32,889 bases of DNA, from contig JBLHND010000019.1 of NCBI GenBank assembly GCA_047622605.1, positions 1 through 32,889 of the forward strand, given 5' to 3'. Numbering within the stretch: the first letter of the stretch is position 1; each line of letters opens with the position of its first letter. Of this stretch, positions 15,767 to 22,485 are shown one piece after another. A model generated the notes under the pieces. The model had not been told where the DNA came from. It saw only the letters and a program-made list of their open reading frames with translations, and did not search any database. The translations under genes were made by a program, and so were the position numbers. This DNA is from Motiliproteus sp047622605. GTDB lineage: Bacteria; Pseudomonadota; Gammaproteobacteria; Pseudomonadales; Balneatricaceae.

Positions 15767-15881
15767 ATCGCCGCTCCTGCGCATTGGCTACAGGGACGTA
15801 GCTATGCCGTTGTTGTCGGGAACTGACAACGGCCCCGCTCGCGGCATACCGTACATCCTGTACATAAGGTGCTATCCGCGA
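15767..15881 (+). repeat. Structured dispersed repeat, copy behind suhB
   Basis: About 115 nt that recur as an inverted copy at 17461-17578 with roughly 93% identity. In order it contains hairpin 1 GCTAC-AGGGAC-GTAGC (15787-15802); GCCGTTGT...ACAACGGC around the box TGTCGGGAAC; TATGCCG...CGGCATA enclosing that; then GTACA-TCC-TGTAC, a mirror form of hairpin 1. It starts 12 nt after the suhB stop and runs into an intrinsic terminator. Both full copies lie directly downstream of a gene in the same orientation relative to it. Confidence 0.85.
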
Positions 15882-15897
15882 GGGTTGCGCCTTTTTT
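15866..15897 (+). terminator. Intrinsic terminator of suhB
   Basis: AAGGTGC (15866-15872) pairs with GCGCCTT (15887-15893), with one G-T pair, and is followed by a T run to 15897. It forms the end of the structured repeat. Confidence 0.75.
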
Positions 15898-15899
15898 AT

Positions 15900-16341
15900 G
15901 GCTATGTCCCAATCTGTTGTTGCAGAGATTTATTCTGAATTATTGTCTTTGTAATCAAGCGAGGTTCCGCCTCTCGGCGGCTTCATTTCTTTGTAGCGAC
16001 AAAGAAACCGAAGCAAAGAAAGCGCCCCCCTACTAAACCGCCCTGCGGGTACGCGCCTGCGGCGCTATGAAATCCAGCCTGAGGCTGACAGATTCGGCAT
16101 CCTGCCTCAGCTGTCAATCTCGCCATCCCTGGCTCGACCCTGCGGGCCTTTTTAAGGCTGGATTTCATCGGCTTAGAAGGGGTTTTGGGTGTCATTATGA
16201 TGGTGCGATTGCCGTTTCAAGCCTTTCAAAAAGCTACAAGATCACTCTCATAATCGGCCTTAACACCGTGGGAGCGTGCCTGCAGGCGATCTTTTGAACA
16301 GAATGAAAGGGCTAGTCACAACAACAGATTGGTACATAGCC
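15900..16341. mobile_element. MITE-like non-coding element (candidate)
   Basis: A 442-bp segment bounded by 23-bp inverted ends (15900-15922 and 16319-16341, 22 of 23 matching; outer end GGCTATGT). It is flanked by TTTTTTAT on the left and TTTTTCAT on the right, a possible imperfect 8-bp target duplication in the suhB terminator T run. Inside are a hairpin at 15980-16014 (TTTCTTTGT-AGCG-ACAAAGAAA core) and a 13-bp inverted repeat, 16068-16080 with 16155-16167. There is no plausible protein. Short frames here look like repeat-derived artefacts. Confidence 0.45.
16268..16290 (+). repeat. REP-like motif
   Basis: GTGGGAGCG followed by CCTGCAGGCGAT resembles the GTGGGAGCGG...CGAT type of extragenic palindrome common in pseudomonads and relatives. 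Single copy here, low confidence. Confidence 0.3.
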
Positions 16342-16369
16342 TTTTTCATGACTATGGAAAAAATCAACT

Positions 16370-16393
16370 GCAGACTCATGCCTGACCCACAAA
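16370..16393 (+). repeat. REP-like repeat, copy 1 near nfsA
   Basis: GCAGACTCATGCCTGACCCACAAA is a more divergent relative of the 26-nt repeats at 16522-16547 and 17382-17407. They share GCCTGACCCACAAA. Confidence 0.5.
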
Positions 16394-16438
16394 CGCACAT
16401 CAGCAGGCAAAACTTCCGCGTCCTGCTCACGCCCCTTA

Positions 16439-16481
16439 CCTACATTCCTGCAGGCAATGCGCAGGAGTGGCGACGGCTATG
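16439..16481 (-). repeat. Partial copy of structured repeat
   Basis: On the minus strand this matches the first part of the repeat behind purA (CTCCTGCGCATTGCC plus hairpin 1). The hairpin here reads CCTGC-AGGAAT-GTAGG, keeping pairing through one G-T pair. The second half of the repeat is absent. Confidence 0.7.
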
Positions 16482-16521
16482 TACCCGTTAGCAGCCTTAA
16501 GGACTCCTGGACCTTTCACCT

Positions 16522-16547
16522 CGTCAGACTGAAGCCTGACCCACAAA
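16522..16547 (+). repeat. REP-like direct repeat upstream of nfsA
   Basis: A 26-nt sequence (CGTCAGACTGAAGCC then TGACCCACAAA) recurs at 17382-17407 with two mismatches. It folds as GTCAG(A/G)CT-GA-AGCCTGAC, a small REP-type hairpin. It ends 16 nt before the nfsA ATG. Confidence 0.7.
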
Positions 16548-16563
16548 AGAAGCACGAGCCATT

Positions 16564-17301
16564 ATGAACCCAACCATCCGCCTTCTGAATGCCCATCGCT
16601 CTATCCGTAAATTCAGCGAACAAAAAATTCCCCAAAAACTACTCGAAGACATTGTACGGGCCGGCCAAAGCGCCGCGACCTCAAGCCATGTCCAAGCCTA
16701 CTCGATTATTCATGTGGTGAATCAGAAAAACCGAGAACAACTAGCCGAGTTGGCGGGCGGACAACAGTATGTCGCCAGCAGCTCTGATTTTTTGGTGTTT
16801 TGCGCCGATATGAAGCGGGCCACCGATGCCGCCGAACGTGCAGGTGCCGACGTTGTTCGCGGCATGACTGAGCAACTGCTGGTTGCCAGCATCGATACCG
16901 CACTGATGGCACAGAATATCGCCATCGCGGCAGAATCTGAAGGCCTCGGCTTATGCTTTATAGGTGGAATACGTAACAACCCCGCCGAAATAAGCGACCT
17001 TTTACGCTTACCCGAACAGGTATATCCGGTATTCGGCATGTGCCTGGGCTATCCGGAGCAACACCCGGAGGTAAAACCCCGCCTGCCCCTGGCCTCCATT
17101 TTGAAACAAGATTACTACGACGGCGAACAAGACCCAGAACTCATAGCCGCTTTCGACGACAGGATGCGCACCTACTATCTGGAGCGCACCGGCGGCAACA
17201 AGCAAACCAACTGGTCAGAACAGCTAAAGCCGCTGTTTACCTCCAAACTGCGCCCACATATAAAGCAGTTCCTGGAAGACCAGGGTTTTGGGGTAAAGTG
17301 A
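16564..17301 (+). CDS. nfsA: NfsA-type FMN-dependent NADPH nitroreductase
   Basis: A 245-aa nitroreductase-fold flavoprotein. The N-terminus PTIRLLNAHRSIRKFSEQ, the segment TAL-MAQNIAIAAESEGLGLC, the GGIRNN motif and FGMCLGYPEQHPEVKPRLPL follow E. coli NfsA closely; that enzyme reduces nitroaromatics and quinones with NADPH. FMN-binding residues are expected in HRSIRKF and GGIRNN. The C-terminal arm (YYLERTGGNKQTNWSEQL) is also NfsA-like. No strong ribosome-binding site is seen. The gene stands alone on the plus strand, inside a repeat-rich island bordered by REP-like direct repeats and larger inverted repeats, and its E. coli counterpart is elsewhere. It may therefore have been inserted here. 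The physiological substrate is unknown. Confidence 0.9.
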   Translation: MNPTIRLLNAHRSIRKFSEQKIPQKLLEDIVRAGQSAATSSHVQAYSIIHVVNQKNREQLAELAGGQQYVASSSDFLVFCADMKRATDAAERAGADVVRGMTEQLLVASIDTALMAQNIAIAAESEGLGLCFIGGIRNNPAEISDLLRLPEQVYPVFGMCLGYPEQHPEVKPRLPLASILKQDYYDGEQDPELIAAFDDRMRTYYLERTGGNKQTNWSEQLKPLFTSKLRPHIKQFLEDQGFGVK

Positions 17302-17381
17302 TCCCTGTGGGTCGACCCCTGTAGGTCGGCATTTAGTGTGTAGAAAGTAGCCCGACAACTCCCTCCCTGCTGCAGAAAAGC

Positions 17382-17407
17382 CGTCAGGCTGAAGCCTAAC
17401 CCACAAA
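17382..17407 (+). repeat. REP-like direct repeat downstream of nfsA
   Basis: Second copy of the 26-nt repeat, with two mismatches to 16522-16547; GTCAGGCT-GA-AGCCTAAC forms a near-perfect hairpin. Further relics between the nfsA stop and here (GTGGGTCGAC, GTAGGTCGGC at about 17307-17333) look like worn copies of the same class. Confidence 0.7.
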
Positions 17408-17442
17408 GAATTAATGCTACATAAATAGAGCGCTGCCAGAAC

Positions 17443-17480
17443 AAAAAAAAGGCGCCATCCTCACGGATAGCGCCTTTTTA
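17443..17480. terminator. Bidirectional terminator between nfsA and purA
   Basis: AAAAAGGCGC (17446-17455) pairs with GCGCCTTTTT (17470-17479). Inside, TCC pairs with GGA after a 2x2 internal loop, leaving a TCAC loop. T runs exist on both strands, so it can end nfsA (+) and purA (-). It coincides with the end of the structured repeat behind purA. Confidence 0.85.
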
Positions 17481-17578
17481 TGTACAGGATGTACGGTATG
17501 CCGCGGGCGGGGCCGTTGTCAGTTCCCGACAACAACGGCATACCTGCATCCCTGCAGGCAATGCGCAGGAGCGGCGAT
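17461..17578 (-). repeat. Structured dispersed repeat, copy behind purA
   Basis: Reverse-complement partner of 15767-15881. Hairpin 1 reads CCTGC-AGGGAT-GCAGG (plus-strand positions 17543-17558). Compared with the suhB copy, two base pairs of the stem have changed on both sides, so pairing is kept. The GCCGTTGT/ACAACGGC stem and TGTCGGGAAC box are identical. It begins 23 nt after the purA stop and ends in the shared terminator. Confidence 0.85.
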
Positions 17579-17601
17579 GGCTATTGAAAAGATCGCCTAG
17601 A

Positions 17602-18897
17602 CTAGCTCGCGAACGCGCTCCGCAGCACGATGGTTTCATTGCGATCAGGCCCGGTAGAGACGATATCCACGGGCGCATCGAGCAACTCTTCCAGACGCTT
17701 AATATAGGCGCGGGCTGCCGCAGGCAGCTGATCTAACTGCCGCACGCCGAAGGTCGACTCACTCCAACCGGGCATCTCTTCATAGACCGGAATAGCCACC
17801 TCGTAGCCTTCACTGTCACAAGGGACCGGCACGGCATTACCCTGAGCATCATGGTAGGCCACACAGATCTTGATCGTCTCCAGACCATCGAGCACATCCA
17901 GCTTAGTCAGACAGAGGCCAGACACGCTGTTGATCTGGATCGAATGCCGCAAGGCCACCGCATCGAACCAACCGCAGCGCCGCGCGCGACCAGTCGTGGC
18001 GCCGAACTCATGGCCCTTCTTAGCAAGGCGCGCACCGACCTCATCGAAGAGCTCGGTCGGGAACGGACCCGAGCCCACGCGAGTGGTATAAGCCTTGGTA
18101 ATACCCAGTATATAATCCAGGTACAGGGGACCAAAACCACTCCCGGTCGCAACGCCACCAGCCGTGGTGTTGGAAGAGGTCACGTACGGGTAAGTACCGT
18201 GATCAATATCCAGCAACGAGCCCTGAGCGCCTTCGAAGAGAATATTGTCGCCCTTGCGACGGAAGTCATGCAACATCTGGGTGACATCCGCAACCATCGG
18301 CCGCAGCTCTTCAGCCATCAGCATCGCGGCATCGAACGTCTCCTGATAGTCGATCGCATCGACCTTATAGTACTGAGTCAGCACAAAATTGTGATACTCC
18401 AGCACCTCTTTAAGCTTGGTCGCAAAGCGCTCGGGGTTCAGCATATCGACTAGACGCAACGCCCTGCGCGCCACTTTGTCTTCGTAAGCCGGTCCGATAC
18501 CGCGACCCGTCGTGCCGATCTTGGCGTTGCCGCGCGCCAGCTCTCGCGCCTGATCCAATGCAACATGATAAGGAAGAATTAACGGACAGGCAGGACTAAG
18601 CCGCAACCGCTCACGGACCGGAACGCCCTTGGCTTCCAGTTCGGCAATTTCTTTCAGCAGCGCCTCGGGAGACAACACCACGCCATTGCCAATCAGGCAG
18701 AGGACGTTATCGCGAAGAATGCCCGAGGGAATCAAGTGCAATACGGTTGTTTCGCCATCGATTACCAGCGTATGACCGGCATTATGACCTCCCTGGAAAC
18801 GCGCGACCGCAGAAACCTGTTCGGTAAGCAGATCTACAATCTTGCCCTTACCCTCATCGCCCCACTGGGTACCTAATACAACGACATTCTTGCCCAT
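17602..18897 (-). CDS. purA: Adenylosuccinate synthetase
   Basis: Joins IMP and aspartate using GTP to make adenylosuccinate, the first step from IMP to AMP. The 431-aa protein has the GTP loop GDEGKGK with catalytic Asp14, His42 in GGHNAGH, the IMP-binding segment GTTGRGIGPAYEDK, and the GTP-specificity motif TGPDRNETI near the C-terminus. The start ATG fits the family; the ribosome-binding site is weak. It lies 34 nt after hisZ, an arrangement shared by many proteobacteria. Confidence 0.97.
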   Translation of the reverse strand: MGKNVVVLGTQWGDEGKGKIVDLLTEQVSAVARFQGGHNAGHTLVIDGETTVLHLIPSGILRDNVLCLIGNGVVLSPEALLKEIAELEAKGVPVRERLRLSPACPLILPYHVALDQARELARGNAKIGTTGRGIGPAYEDKVARRALRLVDMLNPERFATKLKEVLEYHNFVLTQYYKVDAIDYQETFDAAMLMAEELRPMVADVTQMLHDFRRKGDNILFEGAQGSLLDIDHGTYPYVTSSNTTAGGVATGSGFGPLYLDYILGITKAYTTRVGSGPFPTELFDEVGARLAKKGHEFGATTGRARRCGWFDAVALRHSIQINSVSGLCLTKLDVLDGLETIKICVAYHDAQGNAVPVPCDSEGYEVAIPVYEEMPGWSESTFGVRQLDQLPAAARAYIKRLEELLDAPVDIVSTGPDRNETIVLRSAFAS

Positions 18898-18931
18898 AGA
18901 TCTTAAGTCTCAATCAGATTTCAAATTCAGA

Positions 18932-20119
18932 TTAATCAACAGCGACGATACACCAGCCGCCATCACGAAAAACCAATTGCCGGTCACAATTCATCTCCAG
19001 CAAATTCAGCTCGGCACCTGGCAGCGCCTGTACCACTCGTTCGCCTTGCTGCCGTAGCGTGGCAATCGTGGCCAGCAGGGCCGAGTCGACCTCGACCGGC
19101 GCCAGGATAGCCCCTGATGCCCCGGCATGATCGATCGCCAGTTCAGCTAACACTTTAAGATCGCCACTGAAGCCGGTGGCCGGACGCGCACGTCCAAAGA
19201 CCTTACCAATCTCATCATAACGGCCACCCTTGGCCAGAGGCTGACCATAGCTGGGGATGTAAACAGCGAACACCGCCCCGGTATGATAGTTATAACCACG
19301 CAGCTCGCCCAGATCGAAATACAACGATACCTCAGGAAAGCGCTGCGCCACTGCCGCGGCAATCTGCTCCAGATCCTCGAGCGCGGCCGCCATCTGTGGA
19401 TACTCCGGCAATAACTGCTGCCGGGCTTTGTTAATCGTATCCTCGTTACCATTAAGGCTCGACAACAGCCGAAACGCTTGGCACTGCGAAGCAGATAAGG
19501 ACAACCTCTGCAGCAAGACATCGAGCTCGGTCAGTGATTTTTTCTGCAGCAACGCAAACAACTCGGCCTGGTCATCCGCATCGAGCCCGGCCTGCTTCAC
19601 CAGCGCCCGATAGACCCCGACATGCCCAAGATCCAACGTCAGAGGCTGACCCAGCTGCGCCTGAGTCAGCGACTCGAGCATCAGACAGATCACCTCGATA
19701 TCACTCGCGACCCCCGCATGACCATACAGCTCGGCACCTATCTGCATCGGCGAGCGTCCCGTCAGCATATTAGCCGGCACGGTATGCAAGACCGAATTAG
19801 CATAGCAGAGCCGCGTCGGCCCCTGATGATTCAGACTGTGGGCATCGATACGCGCCACCTGGGGCGTGGTATCGGCACGCAGCCCCATCATCCTGCCGGT
19901 CAGCTGATCAGTCACTTTAAAGGTATTCAACGCCAGGTCATTACCCGTACCCGTTAACAGCGATTCCAGGTATTCGATCATCGGCGGCATCACCAGATCG
20001 TAGCCCCAGCTATCAAACAGACTCAACAACTTACGCCGCAACGCCTCAATCTGGCGCGCCTGGGCAGGCAGAATCTCTTTAACGCCATCCGGCAGTAACC
20101 AACGATCAGCAATGGACAT
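18932..20119 (-). CDS. hisZ: ATP phosphoribosyltransferase regulatory subunit HisZ
   Basis: A 395-aa HisRS-like protein without tRNA-charging function. It forms the active hetero-octamer with short-form HisG for the first step of histidine synthesis and confers histidine feedback. The class-II synthetase fold is seen in DRWLLPDGVKEILP, the motif-2-like TRLCYANSV region and LGELRGYNYHTGAVF (replacing the HisRS histidyl-adenylate motif). hisG is not in the window, so the short-HisG partner is inferred. GAGGGAG lies 11 nt before the ATG. It is followed by purA. Confidence 0.93.
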   Translation of the reverse strand: MSIADRWLLPDGVKEILPAQARQIEALRRKLLSLFDSWGYDLVMPPMIEYLESLLTGTGNDLALNTFKVTDQLTGRMMGLRADTTPQVARIDAHSLNHQGPTRLCYANSVLHTVPANMLTGRSPMQIGAELYGHAGVASDIEVICLMLESLTQAQLGQPLTLDLGHVGVYRALVKQAGLDADDQAELFALLQKKSLTELDVLLQRLSLSASQCQAFRLLSSLNGNEDTINKARQQLLPEYPQMAAALEDLEQIAAAVAQRFPEVSLYFDLGELRGYNYHTGAVFAVYIPSYGQPLAKGGRYDEIGKVFGRARPATGFSGDLKVLAELAIDHAGASGAILAPVEVDSALLATIATLRQQGERVVQALPGAELNLLEMNCDRQLVFRDGGWCIVAVD

Positions 20120-20235
20120 GGGGTAACAGGCTCCCTCTCAGAACAGTAACAATAATAACAAGCCAAGGAGGCCGATTAAGGCACGACTACAGACCCCTCA
20201 GCAAGGAGGAGCACGCCAACTTCGAAGCCCCTGAC

Positions 20236-20266
20236 ACACAAAAACCGGGAAACGTCCCGGTTTGTG
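20236..20266 (-). terminator. Intrinsic terminator after hflC
   Basis: AAACCGGGA (20242-20250) pairs perfectly with TCCCGGTTT (20255-20263) over a 4-nt loop. On the minus strand a T-rich run follows. It ends the hfq-hflXKC unit before hisZ. Confidence 0.85.
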
Positions 20267-20343
20267 AAATCATACACCAATGGATGGCTAAACGCAGCCC
20301 CAAACTCTATACCGAGAAAGAGAGGGGCTACGCGAGTCCACAG

Positions 20344-21219
20344 TTACTTTCTGCCATCGGCGGAGTTGAGGTACTTAAAGAAATCGCCGCGCGGATCCAG
20401 CACCATCACATCGCCTTTATTACTAAAGGTCGACTTATAGGCATCAAGACTGCGGTAGAACGAGTAAAACTCGGCGTCTTTATTGTACGCCTTGGCATAG
20501 GTAGCAGATGCGACCGCATCCCCTTCACCACGCGTCAGCTCAGCCTCACGGAAGGCCTGTGCCAGCAATACGGTCTTCTGACGATCCGCATCGGCACGAA
20601 TCCCCTCCGCCAGCTCTTTACCCTTAGAGCGCAACTCGCGAGCTTCGCGTTCACGTTCAGCACGCATCCGCTCATACACCGATTGACTAACCTCGGCCGG
20701 CAGCTCGATCCGCTTCACTCGGACATCGACCACCTCTATACCCAGTTCATCTTCGGTGATCGCGTTGAGTTCCTGAGTCAGACTGACCATCATCTCTTCA
20801 CGCTCTCCAGAGACGACTTCCGTCAGAGTACGGCGACCAAACTTGTTTCGCAGCCGGGTATCCATCCGTGATGACAACAGATCGGCCGCACGAAACTCAT
20901 CCCCCGAGGTTGCGGTGTAGTAAGTCTTAACATCCGCAATCCGCCACTTAATAAAAGAGTCTACGATCAGACGCTTCTTCTCCAAGGTTAGATAATCCTG
21001 CGGACGCGAATCCAGCGTCTGCACCCGAGCATCAAATTTAGTGACCGAGTTGACGATCGGCATCTTCACATGCAGACCCGGCAGCAGATTGGCATCGACG
21101 ACCTCACCGAAACGGAATAGCAGACCCCGCTCGGTCTCATCAATGACATACAACGACTTAGAAAGCCCTACGACCGCTAGCAGCAATACTGCCAGCGCAA
21201 CAAAAGTACGTCCTCCCAT
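20344..21219 (-). CDS. hflC: FtsH modulator HflC
   Basis: A 291-aa SPFH/band-7 protein. With HflK it forms the large periplasm-facing cage around the FtsH protease in the inner membrane and modulates its proteolysis. One N-terminal transmembrane helix (about 5-24) precedes the SPFH domain, then a long charged coiled coil (ERMRAEREREARELRSKG, about 190-215). The ATG lies one base after the hflK stop, with GGGGAG upstream, indicating tight coupling. Confidence 0.95.
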   Translation of the reverse strand: MGGRTFVALAVLLLAVVGLSKSLYVIDETERGLLFRFGEVVDANLLPGLHVKMPIVNSVTKFDARVQTLDSRPQDYLTLEKKRLIVDSFIKWRIADVKTYYTATSGDEFRAADLLSSRMDTRLRNKFGRRTLTEVVSGEREEMMVSLTQELNAITEDELGIEVVDVRVKRIELPAEVSQSVYERMRAEREREARELRSKGKELAEGIRADADRQKTVLLAQAFREAELTRGEGDAVASATYAKAYNKDAEFYSFYRSLDAYKSTFSNKGDVMVLDPRGDFFKYLNSADGRK

Positions 21220-21220
21220 G

Positions 21221-22390
21221 TTAGCGCTCCCCCCTTGCGGTGGATGTCTGGCGACTACGCAGGCGATTAATCACCTCATCCGTCACCTGCTCGAGATTAC
21301 TACCATCAAGACCTGAACCCTTCAGCCCCAGGCCCGACTGACTCCGATTGACCATCTGATCCAGTGGCAGATACATTATATTGTTGCCGCCTTCGACATC
21401 CATCAGCACCTTGGTTGAATTAGACATCACGGTGGTTACAGCATCCAGATACATCCGCTCCCGAGTAACTGCCGGAGCCTTGCTGTATTCGGTCAGCAGC
21501 TTTTCAAAGCGTCCCGCCTCACCTTGAGACCTGGCAACGACCTCTTCACGATAGGCATTCGCCTCTTCCAGCAAGCGCTGCGACTTACCCCGTGCCTCAG
21601 GCACTATGCCGTTAGCGTAGGATTGCGCCTCATTCTTAACCCGCTGCTCGTCTTCACGCGCCTTGATCACATCATCAAACGCAGGCTGCACCTGGGTTGG
21701 AGCCCTGGTGCTTTCGACGTTGACCTTGGAGATCCGCAAGCCGGTGCCATAGACGTCCATATAGCCCTGCAGCCGCTCCTGAACATCCTGACCTAGGAGT
21801 TCACGCCCTTCGGTTAGGATGAAGTGCATCTCCGAGGTACCCACCGCTTGCCGCAAAGCACTTTCGGTGGCGTGACCCAGACTGACTTCAGGCTCGCGCA
21901 CTTTTAGCACGAACGACTTGGGATCGGTTACCCGGTATTGAACCTTCAAGCCCACCTCGACGATATTCTCATCTTCGGTCAGCATCAGCGCACGGTGATC
22001 CTTGGAGCGGACCTGGGTCACATTGACCGAAAAACGCTGGTCAACCACCGGTGGATTCCAACGTAGACCCGGCAGCACGGTGTCATGATATTTTCCTAGC
22101 CGCAGCACCACGACCCGTTCCTGTTCGTTGACGGTATAGAATCCCATCCCCCCCCAAACTACCAGCAAACCAAGCACCAACAGCAACACGCCGCCAATGC
22201 CGAGCGAGCGGCCACCATTACCTGAGCCTGAACTGCCGCCGCCGCCGCCAAAGATGCTGTTGAGTTTTTCCTGAAGCTTGCGTAGCGCCTCATCCAGATC
22301 TGGTGGCCCATCATTGCGTCGACCACCACGATCCCCACTACCCCAAGGATCCTGGTTTTTTCCGCTACCACCCGGTTCATTCCAAGCCAT
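21221..22390 (-). CDS. hflK: FtsH modulator HflK
   Basis: Partner of HflC; 389 aa from the ATG at 22388-22390 (MAWNEPGGSG), chosen because GGAGG lies upstream and HflK proteins begin with this Gly-rich cytoplasmic tail. The frame is open 33 codons further and would overlap hflX, which is rejected. The tail has GGGGGSSGSGNGG at 48-60. A transmembrane helix spans about 62-85, followed by the SPFH domain and a coiled coil. It is 95 nt after hflX; a nested hairpin occupies that spacer. Confidence 0.95.
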   Translation of the reverse strand: MAWNEPGGSGKNQDPWGSGDRGGRRNDGPPDLDEALRKLQEKLNSIFGGGGGSSGSGNGGRSLGIGGVLLLVLGLLVVWGGMGFYTVNEQERVVVLRLGKYHDTVLPGLRWNPPVVDQRFSVNVTQVRSKDHRALMLTEDENIVEVGLKVQYRVTDPKSFVLKVREPEVSLGHATESALRQAVGTSEMHFILTEGRELLGQDVQERLQGYMDVYGTGLRISKVNVESTRAPTQVQPAFDDVIKAREDEQRVKNEAQSYANGIVPEARGKSQRLLEEANAYREEVVARSQGEAGRFEKLLTEYSKAPAVTRERMYLDAVTTVMSNSTKVLMDVEGGNNIMYLPLDQMVNRSQSGLGLKGSGLDGSNLEQVTDEVINRLRSRQTSTARGER

Positions 22391-22439
22391 AAGCGCCTCC
22401 GTATATAAGTGTATGTTTATGCTAACGCATGTTAAATAG

Positions 22440-22478
22440 CCCTTCGCTCTCTTGCAAGATGCAATACCCGACGAAGGG
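22440..22478. other. Nested stem-loop in hflX-hflK spacer
   Basis: CCCTTCG (22440-22446) pairs with CGAAGGG (22472-22478), and within it TTGCA (22452-22456) pairs with TGCAA (22460-22464). There is no T run on the minus strand. It could be an RNA processing or stability element; function unknown. Confidence 0.5.
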
Positions 22479-22485
22479 GATGTAA

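Noticed and set aside
15983..16195. Minus-strand frame of 70 codons ending FFVATKK
   Set aside because: It lies in the hairpin-rich MITE-like segment and reflects the TTTCTTTG/CAAAGAAA palindrome; such frames are repeat artefacts, not proteins.
15756..17601. Insertion sequence or toxin-antitoxin/defence cassette in the repeat island
   Set aside because: No transposase, recombinase, nuclease or antitoxin-like frame is present; only nfsA and non-coding repeats.
20284..20871. Plus-strand frame of 195 codons opposite hflC
   Set aside because: Antisense shadow of hflC with no recognisable domain.
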